The translations under genes and the position numbers were made by a program. Below, one piece after another: positions 8,385 to 17,813 of a stretch of DNA of 64,000 nucleotides; the stretch's first letter is position 1; each line of letters starts with the position of its first letter. The notes below the pieces were generated by a model that saw only the letters and a program-made list of their open reading frames with translations, was not told the DNA's origin and searched no databases. Origin of the DNA: Streptomyces jumonjinensis. GTDB lineage: Bacteria; Actinomycetota; Actinomycetes; Streptomycetales; Streptomycetaceae. The DNA lies in contig NZ_VCLA01000197.1 in NCBI RefSeq assembly GCF_009600885.1, positions 63,921-127,920 on the forward strand. The letters are read 5' to 3'.

Positions 8385-8972
8385 ATTGGGTGTTGCCGCT
8401 GGGGTTTCTCACCGGTTTCGGTGCGTCCGCCTGGCGACATGCAGAAGATTAGCACGCTGCCCAGGGTGGAATCACATCCGTTTGTTCGGGGCCCCCGGGC
8501 AGGGAACGGACCGCCGGACGGGGAACGGACCCCCGGCCGGGGAGCCGGAGCGGGACACCCGCCGGACGCCGAGCGGAGGACGCCGTTCACAGAGCGGCCC
8601 GTGGCAGAGGGTGACAGGGCGGGAAGAGGGAAGCGGAAGAGGGAAGACGGAACGGAGAACCGGACGGGAAGCCGACCGGGACGACGAGGGAGGACAGACG
8701 GCGCACAGAGCGGCGGGAGCGGCAGGCAAAGGGCACACAAGGGACAGGGGCGGCAGGCGGCCCGCCCCGGCTCGCCCGGCGCCCGCGTCCGGCTCGCCCC
8801 CACTCCTGCCCGACGCCCCCCGGGTGCGGGACACTGTCATAAGGCCGCCTCTACGATCCGTGTGAGAGGTGACACTCATCGACGGGGCAGACAAGGGGAA
8901 CCAGCCGATTTCCCGACGCGTGGATACGATCAGTAAGCAGTATCAGGACGGCAGCAACGGAGGAGGTGCCCG
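8385..8972. other. 588-bp intergenic region with a purine-rich tract, upstream of fhaA
   Basis: No convincing gene. From about 8560 to 8760 the plus strand is strikingly G+A-rich (many GGGAAG, GGAAGAG and GACGGAAC blocks), while its end (8840-8950) carries AT-richer promoter-like sequence leading to fhaA. The region probably holds the fhaA promoter and leader. The purine skew suggests an unstructured or triplex-prone transcript. Confidence 0.4.
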
Positions 8973-9818
8973 ATGGGAGTCCTGAAGCGTTTCGAGCAGC
9001 GTCTCGAAGGCCTGGTCAACGGCACCTTCGCCAAGGTGTTCAAGTCCGAGGTCCAGCCTGTCGAGATCGCCGGCGCCCTCCAGCGCGAGTGCGACAACAA
9101 CGCGACGATCTGGAACCGCGAGCGGACCGTCGTCCCCAATGACTTCATCGTCGAGCTCAGCGCGCCCGACTACGAGCGGCTGAGCCCCTACTCGGGGCAG
9201 CTCGGCGACGAGCTGGCGGGGCTCGTCCGCGACTACGCCAAGCAGCAGCGCTATACCTTCATGGGCCCCATCAAGGTCCATCTGGAGAAGGCCGACGACC
9301 TCGACACCGGTCTCTACCGGGTGCGCAGCCGCACCCTCGCGTCGAGTACGTCACAGACTCCCGGCTCGGGTCCGCAAGGGTCCGACGCACCGGCGCCCGC
9401 GGCCCGCGGCGGCTACGGCCAGCCGCCGGCCGCCGCGCCGCCGATGCCGTCCGCGCCGCCTCCGGGCGGCCGGCCCGGACTGTCGGCCGTGCCGGACCGC
9501 AGTACCGCTGGGGCACCCGGCCCGATGCCGGGCGCCCAGGTGAGGCGCTGGATCGAGATCAACGGCACCCGCCATCAGATCTCCCGCCCGACGCTGGTGC
9601 TGGGGCGCAGCACCGACGCCGATGTGCGGATCGACGACCCCGGCGTATCCCGCCGGCACTGTGAGATCCGGACCGGAACGCCCTCGACGATCCAGGATCT
9701 CGGGTCCACCAACGGCATCGTGGTGGACGGGCAGCACACCACCCGCGCTACGCTCCGCGACGGCTCGCGGATCGTCGTGGGCAGTACCACCATCGTTTAC
9801 CGGCAAGCCGAAGGGTGA
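8973..9818 (+). CDS. fhaA: FHA-domain protein FhaA (DUF3662 + FHA)
   Basis: 281 residues. An N-terminal DUF3662 domain (about 1-120, MGVLKRFEQRLEGLVNGTF) is followed by a Pro/Ala-rich linker and a C-terminal FHA domain (about 190-280) with the phosphothreonine-binding signature LVLGRSTDADVRI, VSRRHCEI and DLGSTNGIVV. In actinobacteria FhaA binds phosphorylated partners of PknA/PknB and regulates peptidoglycan synthesis, including MviN. It is the first gene of the growth cluster. An AGGAGG ribosome site precedes the ATG. Confidence 0.95.
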   Translation: MGVLKRFEQRLEGLVNGTFAKVFKSEVQPVEIAGALQRECDNNATIWNRERTVVPNDFIVELSAPDYERLSPYSGQLGDELAGLVRDYAKQQRYTFMGPIKVHLEKADDLDTGLYRVRSRTLASSTSQTPGSGPQGSDAPAPAARGGYGQPPAAAPPMPSAPPPGGRPGLSAVPDRSTAGAPGPMPGAQVRRWIEINGTRHQISRPTLVLGRSTDADVRIDDPGVSRRHCEIRTGTPSTIQDLGSTNGIVVDGQHTTRATLRDGSRIVVGSTTIVYRQAEG

Positions 9819-9828
9819 AGCGGGGGCA

Positions 9829-10353
9829 ATGTCAGAGCTGACCCTGACGGTCATGCGGCTGGGTTTCCTAGCCGTTCTGTGGCTGTTCGTCATCGTGGCC
9901 GTCCAGGTCATCCGCAGTGATCTGTTCGGCACACGCGTCACCCAACGCGGCTCGCGCCGCAGCGGTGACACGCGTCCCCAGCAGACGCGCCAGGCCGCCG
10001 CGCCACCGCAGCAGCGGCAGCAGCAGCGCCAGCAGTCCGGCGGCCGACAGCGGCGCGGAGCGCCGACCAAGCTGGTGGTGTCGGAGGGCACCCTCACCGG
10101 CACCACGGTGGCGCTCCAGGGCCAGACCATCACCCTGGGCCGCGCACACGACTCCACGATCGTGCTGGACGACGACTACGCGTCCAGCAGGCATGCCAGG
10201 ATCTACCCGGACCGTGACGGCCAGTGGATCGTCGAGGATCTCGGGTCCACCAACGGCACATATCTCGACCGGACCCGTCTCACCACCCCGACACCGATTC
10301 CGCTGGGCGCGCCGATCCGCATCGGCAAGACCGTCATCGAGCTGCGGAAGTAG
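9829..10353 (+). CDS. fhaB: Membrane-anchored FHA-domain protein FhaB (FipA-type)
   Basis: 174 residues from the ATG at 9829, ten bases after the fhaA stop. A single N-terminal transmembrane helix (LTVMRLGFLAVLWLFVIVAVQVI) is followed by a Gln/Arg-rich linker and an FHA domain (ITLGRAHDSTIVLDDDYASSRHARI, DLGSTNGTYLD). FhaB reads Thr phosphorylation by PknA/PknB and links it to FtsZ/division proteins in mycobacteria. An FHA-only membrane partner at this place is standard for Streptomyces. Confidence 0.92.
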   Translation: MSELTLTVMRLGFLAVLWLFVIVAVQVIRSDLFGTRVTQRGSRRSGDTRPQQTRQAAAPPQQRQQQRQQSGGRQRRGAPTKLVVSEGTLTGTTVALQGQTITLGRAHDSTIVLDDDYASSRHARIYPDRDGQWIVEDLGSTNGTYLDRTRLTTPTPIPLGAPIRIGKTVIELRK

Positions 10354-10485
10354 TACGACAATGAGCGAGCGGAGCGAGCGAGCCACAGCGGTCCCGACAG
10401 CGGACCGGGACCGGCTCCCGACCGGAGGGTGGGCAGTGTGGCTCGACGAGACCGGCTGTACCCCGAGCCGACGGGCGAGGTGCGC

Positions 10486-12093
10486 ATGAGTCTGTCCCTG
10501 CGTTTCGCCGCCGGATCGCACAAAGGCATGATCCGGGAAGGCAACGAGGACTCCGGCTACGCCGGTCCACGGCTGCTGGCCATCGCCGACGGCATGGGCG
10601 GCCAGGCGGCGGGCGAGGTCGCCTCGTCGGAGGTCATCTCGACCCTGGTCCAGCTCGACGACGATGTGCCCGGCTCGGACATCATCACCTCGCTCGGCAC
10701 GGCCGTGCAGCGCGCCAATGACCAGCTGCGGCTGATGGTCGAGGAGGATCCCCAGCTCGAAGGCATGGGCACCACCCTCACCGCGCTGCTCTGGACCGGT
10801 CAGCGGCTCGGTCTGGTCCATGTCGGCGACTCCCGCGCCTATCTGCTGCGCGACGGAGTGCTGACCCAGATCACCCAGGACCACACCTGGGTGCAGCGTC
10901 TGGTGGACGAGGGCCGGATCACCGAGGAAGAGGCCACCACCCATCCGCAGCGCTCCCTGCTGATGCGCGCGCTGGGCAGCGGCGACCATGTCGAGCCCGA
11001 TCTCTCCATCCGGGAGGTCCGGGCCGGGGACCGCTATCTGATCTGCTCGGACGGTCTCTCCGGAGTGGTCTCCCACCAGACGATGGAGGAGACCCTCGCC
11101 GGCTATCAGGGCCCGCAGGAGACCATCCAGAACCTGATCCAGCTCGCGCTGCGCGGCGGCGGTCCCGACAACATCACCTGCATCGTCGCCGATGTGCTGG
11201 ACACCGACACCGACGACACCCTCGCCGGTCAGCTCAGCGACACTCCGGTGGTCGTCGGCGCGGTCGCCGAGAACCAGCTCCAGCTGAACGACGGCGGCGC
11301 GATGCAGACCCCGGCGGGGCGCGCGGCCGGTCTCGGCCGCCCCGCACCGCAGCGGAACGACGGCTTCGGCTCGCCCGGAGGCGGCGACGGCTACGACGGG
11401 ATGCCGCCCGAGGGCAGCTTCGACTCGTACACCGACGACGACTTCGTCAAGCCGGGCGGCGGTCGCGGATGGCTGAAGGGGACCTTCATCTTCGTGCTCG
11501 CCCTCGCCGTCGTCGGCGGCGGTCTGTACGGCGGCTACCGCTGGACGCAGACCCAGTACTACGTCGGCACCAAGGGCAGCCATGTCGCCCTGTACCAGGG
11601 CATCAGCCAGGATCTGGCGTGGATCTCGCTCTCCAAGGTGGAGAAGGACCATCCCGAGATCAAGCTCAAGCATCTCCCGCCGTACCAGCGCAAGCAGGTC
11701 GAGGCCACCATCGCGCAGAAGAGCCTCGGCAAGGCCCAGGACAAGATCGGCGAGCTCGCCACCCAGGCGTCCGCGTGCGAGAAGCAGGAACAGCGCCGTG
11801 AAGCAGCCGACCGCCAGGCGGCCTCGCCGCCGAGCAAGAGCCAGGCAGGCAAGGGCCAGGCGGGCGGGGGCCAGGCAGCCGAAAGTCAGGCACCCGAGAG
11901 CCAGACGGGCAGCACCGTCGGCGCACCCGCCTCGGCGCACAACGCGCACGACACCCAGATCAGCCGGACCATCCAGATCGACGACAAGAACGACGGCAAG
12001 AAGAAGCCGACCGCAGCCTCTCCGTCTTCTCCTCCGGGTCCCGTCCTCTCGGAGGAAGAGCAGAAGCTGGCCTCGAACTGCGGTAAGCAGTAA
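10486..12093 (+). CDS. pstP: PP2C-family Ser/Thr protein phosphatase, membrane-bound (PstP type)
   Basis: About 535 residues from the ATG at 10486, which follows GGGCGAGG; an in-frame upstream start at 10429 would add 19 residues. The catalytic domain (about 1-240) has the PP2C metal-binding motifs EGNEDSGY, ADGMGGQAAGE, HVGDSRAYL, CSDGLSG and GGPDNIT. A transmembrane helix (about 330-355) leads to an extracytoplasmic domain and a low-complexity Gln/Ala/Lys-rich tail. It reverses phosphorylation by PknB of FHA proteins and wall-growth targets. The upstream spacer 10360-10380 contains GAGCGAGCG repeats. Confidence 0.93.
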   Translation: MSLSLRFAAGSHKGMIREGNEDSGYAGPRLLAIADGMGGQAAGEVASSEVISTLVQLDDDVPGSDIITSLGTAVQRANDQLRLMVEEDPQLEGMGTTLTALLWTGQRLGLVHVGDSRAYLLRDGVLTQITQDHTWVQRLVDEGRITEEEATTHPQRSLLMRALGSGDHVEPDLSIREVRAGDRYLICSDGLSGVVSHQTMEETLAGYQGPQETIQNLIQLALRGGGPDNITCIVADVLDTDTDDTLAGQLSDTPVVVGAVAENQLQLNDGGAMQTPAGRAAGLGRPAPQRNDGFGSPGGGDGYDGMPPEGSFDSYTDDDFVKPGGGRGWLKGTFIFVLALAVVGGGLYGGYRWTQTQYYVGTKGSHVALYQGISQDLAWISLSKVEKDHPEIKLKHLPPYQRKQVEATIAQKSLGKAQDKIGELATQASACEKQEQRREAADRQAASPPSKSQAGKGQAGGGQAAESQAPESQTGSTVGAPASAHNAHDTQISRTIQIDDKNDGKKKPTAASPSSPPGPVLSEEEQKLASNCGKQ

Positions 12094-12118
12094 TCAGCCG
12101 TAGGGGGCTTCTCCATCC

Positions 12119-13528
12119 ATGAGCGTTGTCACCAACACCACCACGATCGGCGCGATCGAGGCACCGAGCCGCCGCAACACCGAGCTGATGATGCTCGCCT
12201 TCGCGGTCGCCGTGCCGGTGTTCGCGTACATCAATGTGGGGCTCGCCATCGACGGCAAGCTCCCCACCGGGGTACTCGGCTATGCCCTGGGACTCGGGCT
12301 GCTGGCCGCCGTGGCGCATCTGGTGGTGCGGAAGTTCGCCAAGTACGCCGATCCGCTGCTGCTGCCGCTGGCGGTGCTGCTCAACGGCCTCGGGCTGGTG
12401 ATGATCTGGCGGCTGGACCAGTCGCCCCGGCTGATCCAGCGCGCCGAGGCCCAGTGGGGCGCGTTCACACCCGACGCGCCCAAGCAGATGCTGTACTCGG
12501 CGATCGGCATCGCGCTCTTCGTCGGCGTACTGCTGCTGCTGAAGGACCATCGCATCCTCCAGCGCTACACCTACATCTCGATGGTGACGGCGCTGGTCCT
12601 GCTGATCCTGCCGATGTTCTTCCCGGCCCGTAACGGCGCGAAGATCTGGATCAATCTGGGCCCCATCAACATCCAGCCCGGCGAGTTCGCCAAGATCATC
12701 ATCGCGATCTTCTTCTCCGGCTATCTGATGGTGAAACGCGATGCCCTCGCGCTCGCCAGCCGCCGGGTGATGGGCCTGTATCTGCCGCGCGGACGCGACC
12801 TCGGCCCGATCCTGGTCGTCTGGGCGATGTCGATCCTGATCCTGGTCTTCGAGACCGACCTCGGCACCTCGCTGCTGTTCTTCGGCCTCTTCGTGATCAT
12901 GCTCTATGTGGCCACCGAGCGGACGAGCTGGATCGTCTTCGGTCTGCTGATGTCGGCCGTGGGCGCGGTCGGCGTCGCCACCTTCGAGCCGCATGTGCAG
13001 CAGCGCGTGGAGTTCTGGCTGAACCCCTTCGCCGAGGAGACCTGGGCGCAGAGCGAGCAGATCGGCCAGGCGCTGATGTCGTTCGGCGCGGGCGGCACGC
13101 TCGGCACCGGCCTCGGCCAGGGCAACTCCGACCTGATCATGTTCGCCGCGAACTCCGACTTCATCCTCTCCAGCTTCGGCGAGGAGCTCGGCCTCGCCGG
13201 GATGATGGCCTTCCTGATGATCTACGGGCTGATCGTGGAGCGCGGTGTGCGCACCGCGCTCGCCGCCCGTGACCCCTTCGGCAAGCTGCTCGCGGTCGGC
13301 CTCTCCGGAGCCTTCGCCATCCAGGTCTTCGTGGTCTCCGGCGGTGTGATGGGTCTGATCCCGCTGACCGGTATGACGATGCCGTTCGTCGCGGCCGGCG
13401 GTTCATCGGTGATCGCCAACTGGGCGCTGATCGCCATCCTCATCCGTATCAGCGACACCGCGCGCCGTCCCGCCCCCGCCCCGGCACCGTCTCCCGACGC
13501 GGAGATGACCCAGGTGGTGCGCCCGTGA
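12119..13528 (+). CDS. FtsW/RodA/SpoVE-family lipid II polymerase
   Basis: 469 residues with ten or more hydrophobic helices and the SEDS signature (GPINIQPGEFAKIIIAIFFSGYL, FETDLGTSLLFFGLF, FSSFGEELGL-type loop, TGMTMPFVAAGGSS). SEDS proteins polymerise lipid II together with a class B PBP, which here is the next gene. The C-terminus ends TQVVRP, and its last bases form the first copy of the 26-bp repeat that links it to pbpA. It starts 25 bp after the phosphatase. Confidence 0.93.
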   Translation: MSVVTNTTTIGAIEAPSRRNTELMMLAFAVAVPVFAYINVGLAIDGKLPTGVLGYALGLGLLAAVAHLVVRKFAKYADPLLLPLAVLLNGLGLVMIWRLDQSPRLIQRAEAQWGAFTPDAPKQMLYSAIGIALFVGVLLLLKDHRILQRYTYISMVTALVLLILPMFFPARNGAKIWINLGPINIQPGEFAKIIIAIFFSGYLMVKRDALALASRRVMGLYLPRGRDLGPILVVWAMSILILVFETDLGTSLLFFGLFVIMLYVATERTSWIVFGLLMSAVGAVGVATFEPHVQQRVEFWLNPFAEETWAQSEQIGQALMSFGAGGTLGTGLGQGNSDLIMFAANSDFILSSFGEELGLAGMMAFLMIYGLIVERGVRTALAARDPFGKLLAVGLSGAFAIQVFVVSGGVMGLIPLTGMTMPFVAAGGSSVIANWALIAILIRISDTARRPAPAPAPSPDAEMTQVVRP

Positions 13529-13660
13529 AGACGGCCCAGGCGGTACGCACGTGAAAATGACCCAGGCAGTACGCGCGTGAAGACGATCCAGGCGGTACGC
13601 CCGTGAAGACGGTCCAGGCGGTACGCCCGTGATGACGCCCCAGGCAGTACGCCCGTGAAC
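13509..13660 (+). repeat. 26-bp tandem repeat that forms a relay of five overlapping nine-codon ORFs between rodA/ftsW and pbpA
   Basis: Six copies of a CCAGGCGGTACGCCCGTGA-type unit at an exact 26-bp period. Each copy ends in GTGA, which is both the stop of one ORF and the GTG start of the next. The ORFs are 13525-13554 (MKTAQAVRT), 13551-13580 (MKMTQAVRA), 13577-13606 (MKTIQAVRP), 13603-13632 (MKTVQAVRP) and 13629-13658 (MMTPQAVRP). The first GTG overlaps the rodA/ftsW stop at 13526-13528, and the last TGA overlaps the pbpA GTG at 13655. The 30-nt ORFs minus the 4-nt overlaps give the 26-nt period, so stop-start coupling survives every duplication. No strong ribosome site is visible inside the units. 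Confidence 0.9.
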
Positions 13661-15115
13661 AAACCGCTCCGTCGGATCGCGATCTTCTGCGGCATTCTGG
13701 TGCTCGCCCTGCTGGTACGGACCAACTGGCTCCAGTACGTCGAGGCGGACGAGCTCAACGAGAACGACCGCAACCGTCGCATCCAGGTCGAGCGGTACGC
13801 GAGCGAGCGCGGCGACATCATCGTGGACGGCAAGCCGATCACCGGCTCCGTCCGGACCGAGAGCACCCTCTACGCCTATAAGCGGACCTATGCCGACGGC
13901 CCCATGTGGGCGCCGGTGACGGGATACGCCTCGCAGGCGTTCGACGCCAACCAGATCGAGAAGCTCCAGGACGGCATCCTGACGGGCAACTCGGACCAGC
14001 TCTTCTTCGACCGCACGATGGCGATGCTCACCGGCGAGGAGAAGAAGGGCGGCAATGTCGTCACCACCCTGAGCGCCGCCGCCCAGAAGGCCGCCTGGCA
14101 GAGCCTCGGCGACAAGAAGGGCGCGGTCGCGGCCATCGAGCCGAAGACCGGCAGAATTCTGGCGCTCGCCTCCACCCCGTCCTACGACCCCGCCTCCTTC
14201 GCCGGGGCGGAGCTCTCCGACGCCAGGGCGTGGAAGTCGCTGGAGCGGGACAAGGACAAGCCGATGCTCAACCGGGCGCTGCGCGAGGTCTACCCGCCGG
14301 GATCCGCCTTCAAGGTGGTCACCGCCGCCGCCGCGCTGGAGAACGGCCTGGTCAAGGACATCGACGCGGCCACGGACACCCCCGAGCCGTATAAGATCCC
14401 GCTCTCCGCCCGGCCGCTGAAGAACCACGCGAGCGGCTGTGCGGACGCCAGCCTCAACCGGGCGATGGAGGTCTCCTGCAACTCGGTCTTCGCCAAGCTC
14501 GGCGATGAGGTGTCGCGGGACCGGATGGTGGAGACGGCCGAGAAATTCGGTTTCAACGACCCCGGAATCGATGTCCCGGTACGGGCCGCCGCCTCGGTCT
14601 ACGACAAGGCGATGGACCGCGGCGGAAACGCGCTCTCCGCCATCGGCCAGTTCAACACCGCCGCCACCCCGCTCCAGATGGCCATGGTCACCGCCGCGAT
14701 CGCCAACGACGGCAGGCTGATGAAGCCGTACATGATCGATCAGCTCGAAGCGCCCAATCTCGATGTGGTCGAGAAGACCGAGCCCGAGGAGATGAGCCGC
14801 CCGGTCTCCCCGGAGAACGCCCGGCTTCTCCAGACGATGATGGAGAACGTCGTCGAGAAGGGCACCGGCGGCAAGGCCCGGATCGACGGGGTCACGGTCG
14901 GCGGCAAGACCGGTACGGCGGAGAACGGCTTCGGCAACACCGGCACCCCGTACGCCTGGTTCATCTCCTACGCCAAGGACGGCGACGGCTCCCCGGTCGC
15001 CGTCGCGGTCGTGGTCGAGGACAGCGACGCGACCGGCGGCGATATCAGCGGGGGCGGTCTGGCCGCGCCGATCGCCAAGGTCGTGATGAACGCGGTGCTG
15101 AACAGCGGCGGATAA
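13655..15115 (+). CDS. pbpA: Class B penicillin-binding protein PbpA
   Basis: 486 residues. A short cytoplasmic end and one transmembrane helix (IAIFCGILVLALLVRTNWLQ) precede a dimerisation domain and a transpeptidase domain with the catalytic SxxK in PPGSAFKVV, SxN in SCNSVFAK, and KTG in VGGKTGTAE. It cross-links peptidoglycan with the SEDS partner encoded just before. The GTG start overlaps the stop of the last mini-ORF of the repeat, so translation probably depends on reinitiation through that chain. It lacks PASTA repeats. Confidence 0.95.
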   Translation: MNKPLRRIAIFCGILVLALLVRTNWLQYVEADELNENDRNRRIQVERYASERGDIIVDGKPITGSVRTESTLYAYKRTYADGPMWAPVTGYASQAFDANQIEKLQDGILTGNSDQLFFDRTMAMLTGEEKKGGNVVTTLSAAAQKAAWQSLGDKKGAVAAIEPKTGRILALASTPSYDPASFAGAELSDARAWKSLERDKDKPMLNRALREVYPPGSAFKVVTAAAALENGLVKDIDAATDTPEPYKIPLSARPLKNHASGCADASLNRAMEVSCNSVFAKLGDEVSRDRMVETAEKFGFNDPGIDVPVRAAASVYDKAMDRGGNALSAIGQFNTAATPLQMAMVTAAIANDGRLMKPYMIDQLEAPNLDVVEKTEPEEMSRPVSPENARLLQTMMENVVEKGTGGKARIDGVTVGGKTGTAENGFGNTGTPYAWFISYAKDGDGSPVAVAVVVEDSDATGGDISGGGLAAPIAKVVMNAVLNSGG

Positions 15116-15654
15116 CCCGTGGCACCCGTGGCCCGCCGGGCCCCGGACGCTCAGGAATCTATGATTCCGCTTTATCTCCCGATTGTGATCAGTGGGCTAT
15201 CTCACAACCCCACAGGCAACCATTGATCAAATGTTCCCTTTACCCCTTCCCGGCGCGCGCCAGGAAGGATCACCGAGTCGGTCCCGCGAGATGGGCATTC
15301 ACCGCGGGCGACGGGCCGGGAGGAATACGACCCGCCCTCGCGGATCGCGATATCGGGGAGGTTTCACGGCCGCGCCCCGAATGCCGGGGGCGCAGAAAAG
15401 GCCATGAAATACCAGGAGAGACCAGGTGAACATAAGAAAGACAAACCAGACGGCGCTTAAGGCGGGCACGTCGATCCAACGGGCTCTCAGCCCTCCCCGG
15501 ATTCGGACTCCGCCGCCGGTATCGGGGGCCGCCGATCCGTACCCCTTGTATTCCGGTCGGATATCGGCTGCCGGGCGGGGCCGAGATGCACCTGGTGCTA
15601 CGGGTACCGTATCCCAGGCAGCACAACTGACGGTACAGGGAGAGGTTCACCGCT
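15116..15654. other. Leader and promoter region of pknB (539 bp, no gene found)
   Basis: A distinctly AT-richer stretch at 15155-15240 (TATGATTCCGCTTTATC, TTGATCAAATGTTCCC) suggests a promoter separate from the pbpA transcript. Short reading frames such as one at 15426-15830 overlap the pknB start and lack support. GGGAGAGG before 15655 is the pknB ribosome site. Confidence 0.4.
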
Positions 15655-17691
15655 ATGGAAGAGCCGCGTCGCCTCGGCGGCCGGTACGAGCTGGGCTCGG
15701 TGCTCGGCCGTGGTGGCATGGCCGAGGTCTACCTCGCCCACGACACCCGGCTCGGCCGCACCGTCGCTGTGAAGACGCTGCGGGCAGATCTCGCCCGCGA
15801 TCCGTCTTTCCAGGCCCGGTTCCGCCGTGAGGCCCAGTCGGCCGCCTCGCTCAACCATCCTGCGATCGTCGCGGTCTACGACACCGGCGAAGACTATGTC
15901 GACGGGGTCTCCATCCCGTACATCGTGATGGAGTACGTCGACGGCTCCACGCTCAGAGAGCTGCTGCACTCCGGGCGCAAGCTGCTGCCCGAGCGCACCC
16001 TGGAGATGACCACCGGCATCCTCCAGGCCCTGGAGTACTCCCACCGCAACGGCATCGTCCACCGCGACATCAAGCCGGCGAACGTCATGCTGACGCGCAC
16101 CGGCCAGGTCAAGGTCATGGACTTCGGCATCGCGCGCGCCATGGGCGACGCCGGGATGACGATGACGCAGACCTCGGCCGTCATCGGCACCGCCCAGTAC
16201 CTCTCCCCGGAGCAGGCCAAGGGCGAGCAGGTCGACGCGCGCTCCGATCTCTACTCCACCGGCTGTCTGCTCTACGAACTGCTCACCGTCCGTCCGCCGT
16301 TCATCGGCGACTCCCCGGTGGCCGTCGCGTATCAGCATGTCCGCGAGGAGCCGCAGTCGCCGTCCTCCTTCGATCCCGAGATCACGCCGGAGATGGACGC
16401 CATCGTCCTCAAGGCGCTGGTCAAGGACCCCGACTACCGCTATCAGTCCGCGGACGAGATGCGCGCGGACATCGAGGCATGTCTCGACGGCCAGCCGGTC
16501 GCCGCGGCCACGGCGGCGATGGGCGCGGTCGGCTACGGCGGCTACCCCCCGGAGGAGCAGCCCACCACGGCGCTGCGGCAGAACGATCCCGCCGTGGCCC
16601 AGACCTCGATGCTCCCGCCGATCAATCCGGACGACGGGGGCTTCGGCGCTTATGACGACGGACGGGGACGCCGCCGGCCGGAGCGCAAGTCCAGCACCTC
16701 GACGGTGCTGCTGGTGGTCGCGGGCGTGCTGGTGCTGATCGGCGCGGTGCTGATCGGCCGGTCCGTCTTCGGCGACGACCCCGACACCGGGGAGGTCCCG
16801 GTCCCCACGATCGTGGGCATGACGGTGGAGCAGGCGCAGGAGCATGCCACCAACGCGGGCATCGAGATCCAGGAGTCCGGCTCGGAGCGCTGCGACGAGC
16901 CGGAGGGCAAGATCTGCAGCCAGTCCCCCGCGGACGGGAACATCGCGCAGGGCGAGACCGTCACCTATGTGCTCTCCGAGGGACTGAGCCAGATCGAGGT
17001 CCCCGATGTCACCGAGAAGTCGCTGGAGAGCGCCAAGGAGGCGCTGACCCGTAAGGACTTCAAGGTCGAGGTCAAGGAGGTCGAGTCCACCCAGGAGGAC
17101 CCCGGAACCGTCATCGAGCAGAACCCCGAGGGCAACAGCATGGCCGACCGGAACGCGACGGTCACCCTCACGGTGGCCAAGCAGGTCCTGGAGACGGTGC
17201 CCCGGGTCATCGGCAACCCGCTCTCCAGCGCGCAGTCCCAGCTCCAGACGCTGCTCTTCCAGGTGAACACGGAGTACGTGGACTCCGATGAGCCCAAGGA
17301 CCAGGTCATCGGCCAGGACCCGGCGGAGGGCACCAAGGCGGCCCAGAACAGCACGGTGACCCTCAAGGTCTCCAAGGGCCCTGAGGAGGAAGAGACCGTC
17401 CAGGTCCCCAACCTGGTCGGCCGTACCCTCGCCGACGCACAGGCCCTGCTGGAGCAGGCGGGTCTTGAGCTCGGCGACATCGAGGGCTCGGACGAGGACA
17501 CCGCCCGGATCACGCAGCAGGAACCGCAGGCCGGCTCCCAGGCCGCGGCCGAGCAGGAGATCAAGGTGACGACCGCCGACTTCGGCGAGGGCAATGGGAA
17601 CAACGGCGACGGGAACGGCAACGGGAACGGCGGCGAGAGCGGCGGAGACGGCGACGGGGGCCTGTTCGGCGGCTCCTTCGGCAGGGACTGA
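15655..17691 (+). CDS. pknB: PASTA-domain Ser/Thr protein kinase PknB
   Basis: 678 residues. The kinase domain (about 1-275) has GRGGMAEVY, VAVKTL, HRDIKPANVM and DFGIAR. A Thr/Ser activation loop with MTMTQTS and GTAQYLSPEQ follows. A transmembrane helix near 345-365 (TVLLVVAGVLVLIGAVLIG) leads to four extracellular PASTA repeats and a Gly/Asn/Asp-rich tail. The first PASTA holds a Cys pair. PknB senses wall fragments or lipid II and phosphorylates division and wall-synthesis proteins. Neighbouring FHA proteins and PP2C supply reader and eraser. Confidence 0.96.
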   Translation: MEEPRRLGGRYELGSVLGRGGMAEVYLAHDTRLGRTVAVKTLRADLARDPSFQARFRREAQSAASLNHPAIVAVYDTGEDYVDGVSIPYIVMEYVDGSTLRELLHSGRKLLPERTLEMTTGILQALEYSHRNGIVHRDIKPANVMLTRTGQVKVMDFGIARAMGDAGMTMTQTSAVIGTAQYLSPEQAKGEQVDARSDLYSTGCLLYELLTVRPPFIGDSPVAVAYQHVREEPQSPSSFDPEITPEMDAIVLKALVKDPDYRYQSADEMRADIEACLDGQPVAAATAAMGAVGYGGYPPEEQPTTALRQNDPAVAQTSMLPPINPDDGGFGAYDDGRGRRRPERKSSTSTVLLVVAGVLVLIGAVLIGRSVFGDDPDTGEVPVPTIVGMTVEQAQEHATNAGIEIQESGSERCDEPEGKICSQSPADGNIAQGETVTYVLSEGLSQIEVPDVTEKSLESAKEALTRKDFKVEVKEVESTQEDPGTVIEQNPEGNSMADRNATVTLTVAKQVLETVPRVIGNPLSSAQSQLQTLLFQVNTEYVDSDEPKDQVIGQDPAEGTKAAQNSTVTLKVSKGPEEEETVQVPNLVGRTLADAQALLEQAGLELGDIEGSDEDTARITQQEPQAGSQAAAEQEIKVTTADFGEGNGNNGDGNGNGNGGESGGDGDGGLFGGSFGRD

Positions 17692-17709
17692 CCGCCCGGT
17701 CGACGCATG

Positions 17710-17746
17710 AGAGCCCCGGCCCCCGGAGAAGGGCGGCCGGGGCTCT
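17710..17746 (+). terminator. Intrinsic terminator after pknB
   Basis: A perfect 12-bp inverted repeat (AGAGCCCCGGCC and its complement) with a 13-nt loop starts 19 bp after the pknB stop. It separates pknB from the convergent sortase genes. Confidence 0.8.
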
Positions 17747-17813
17747 GTCGTACCCGCCGGGCCCGCGAACAGGTCAGGCCGTAAAGGAACGGAGCTGAGC
17801 TGAGCCGAGCGGA

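Noticed and set aside
9868..11949. 693-codon minus-strand frame
   Set aside because: Antisense of fhaB and the PP2C phosphatase, whose catalytic motifs are intact on the plus strand.
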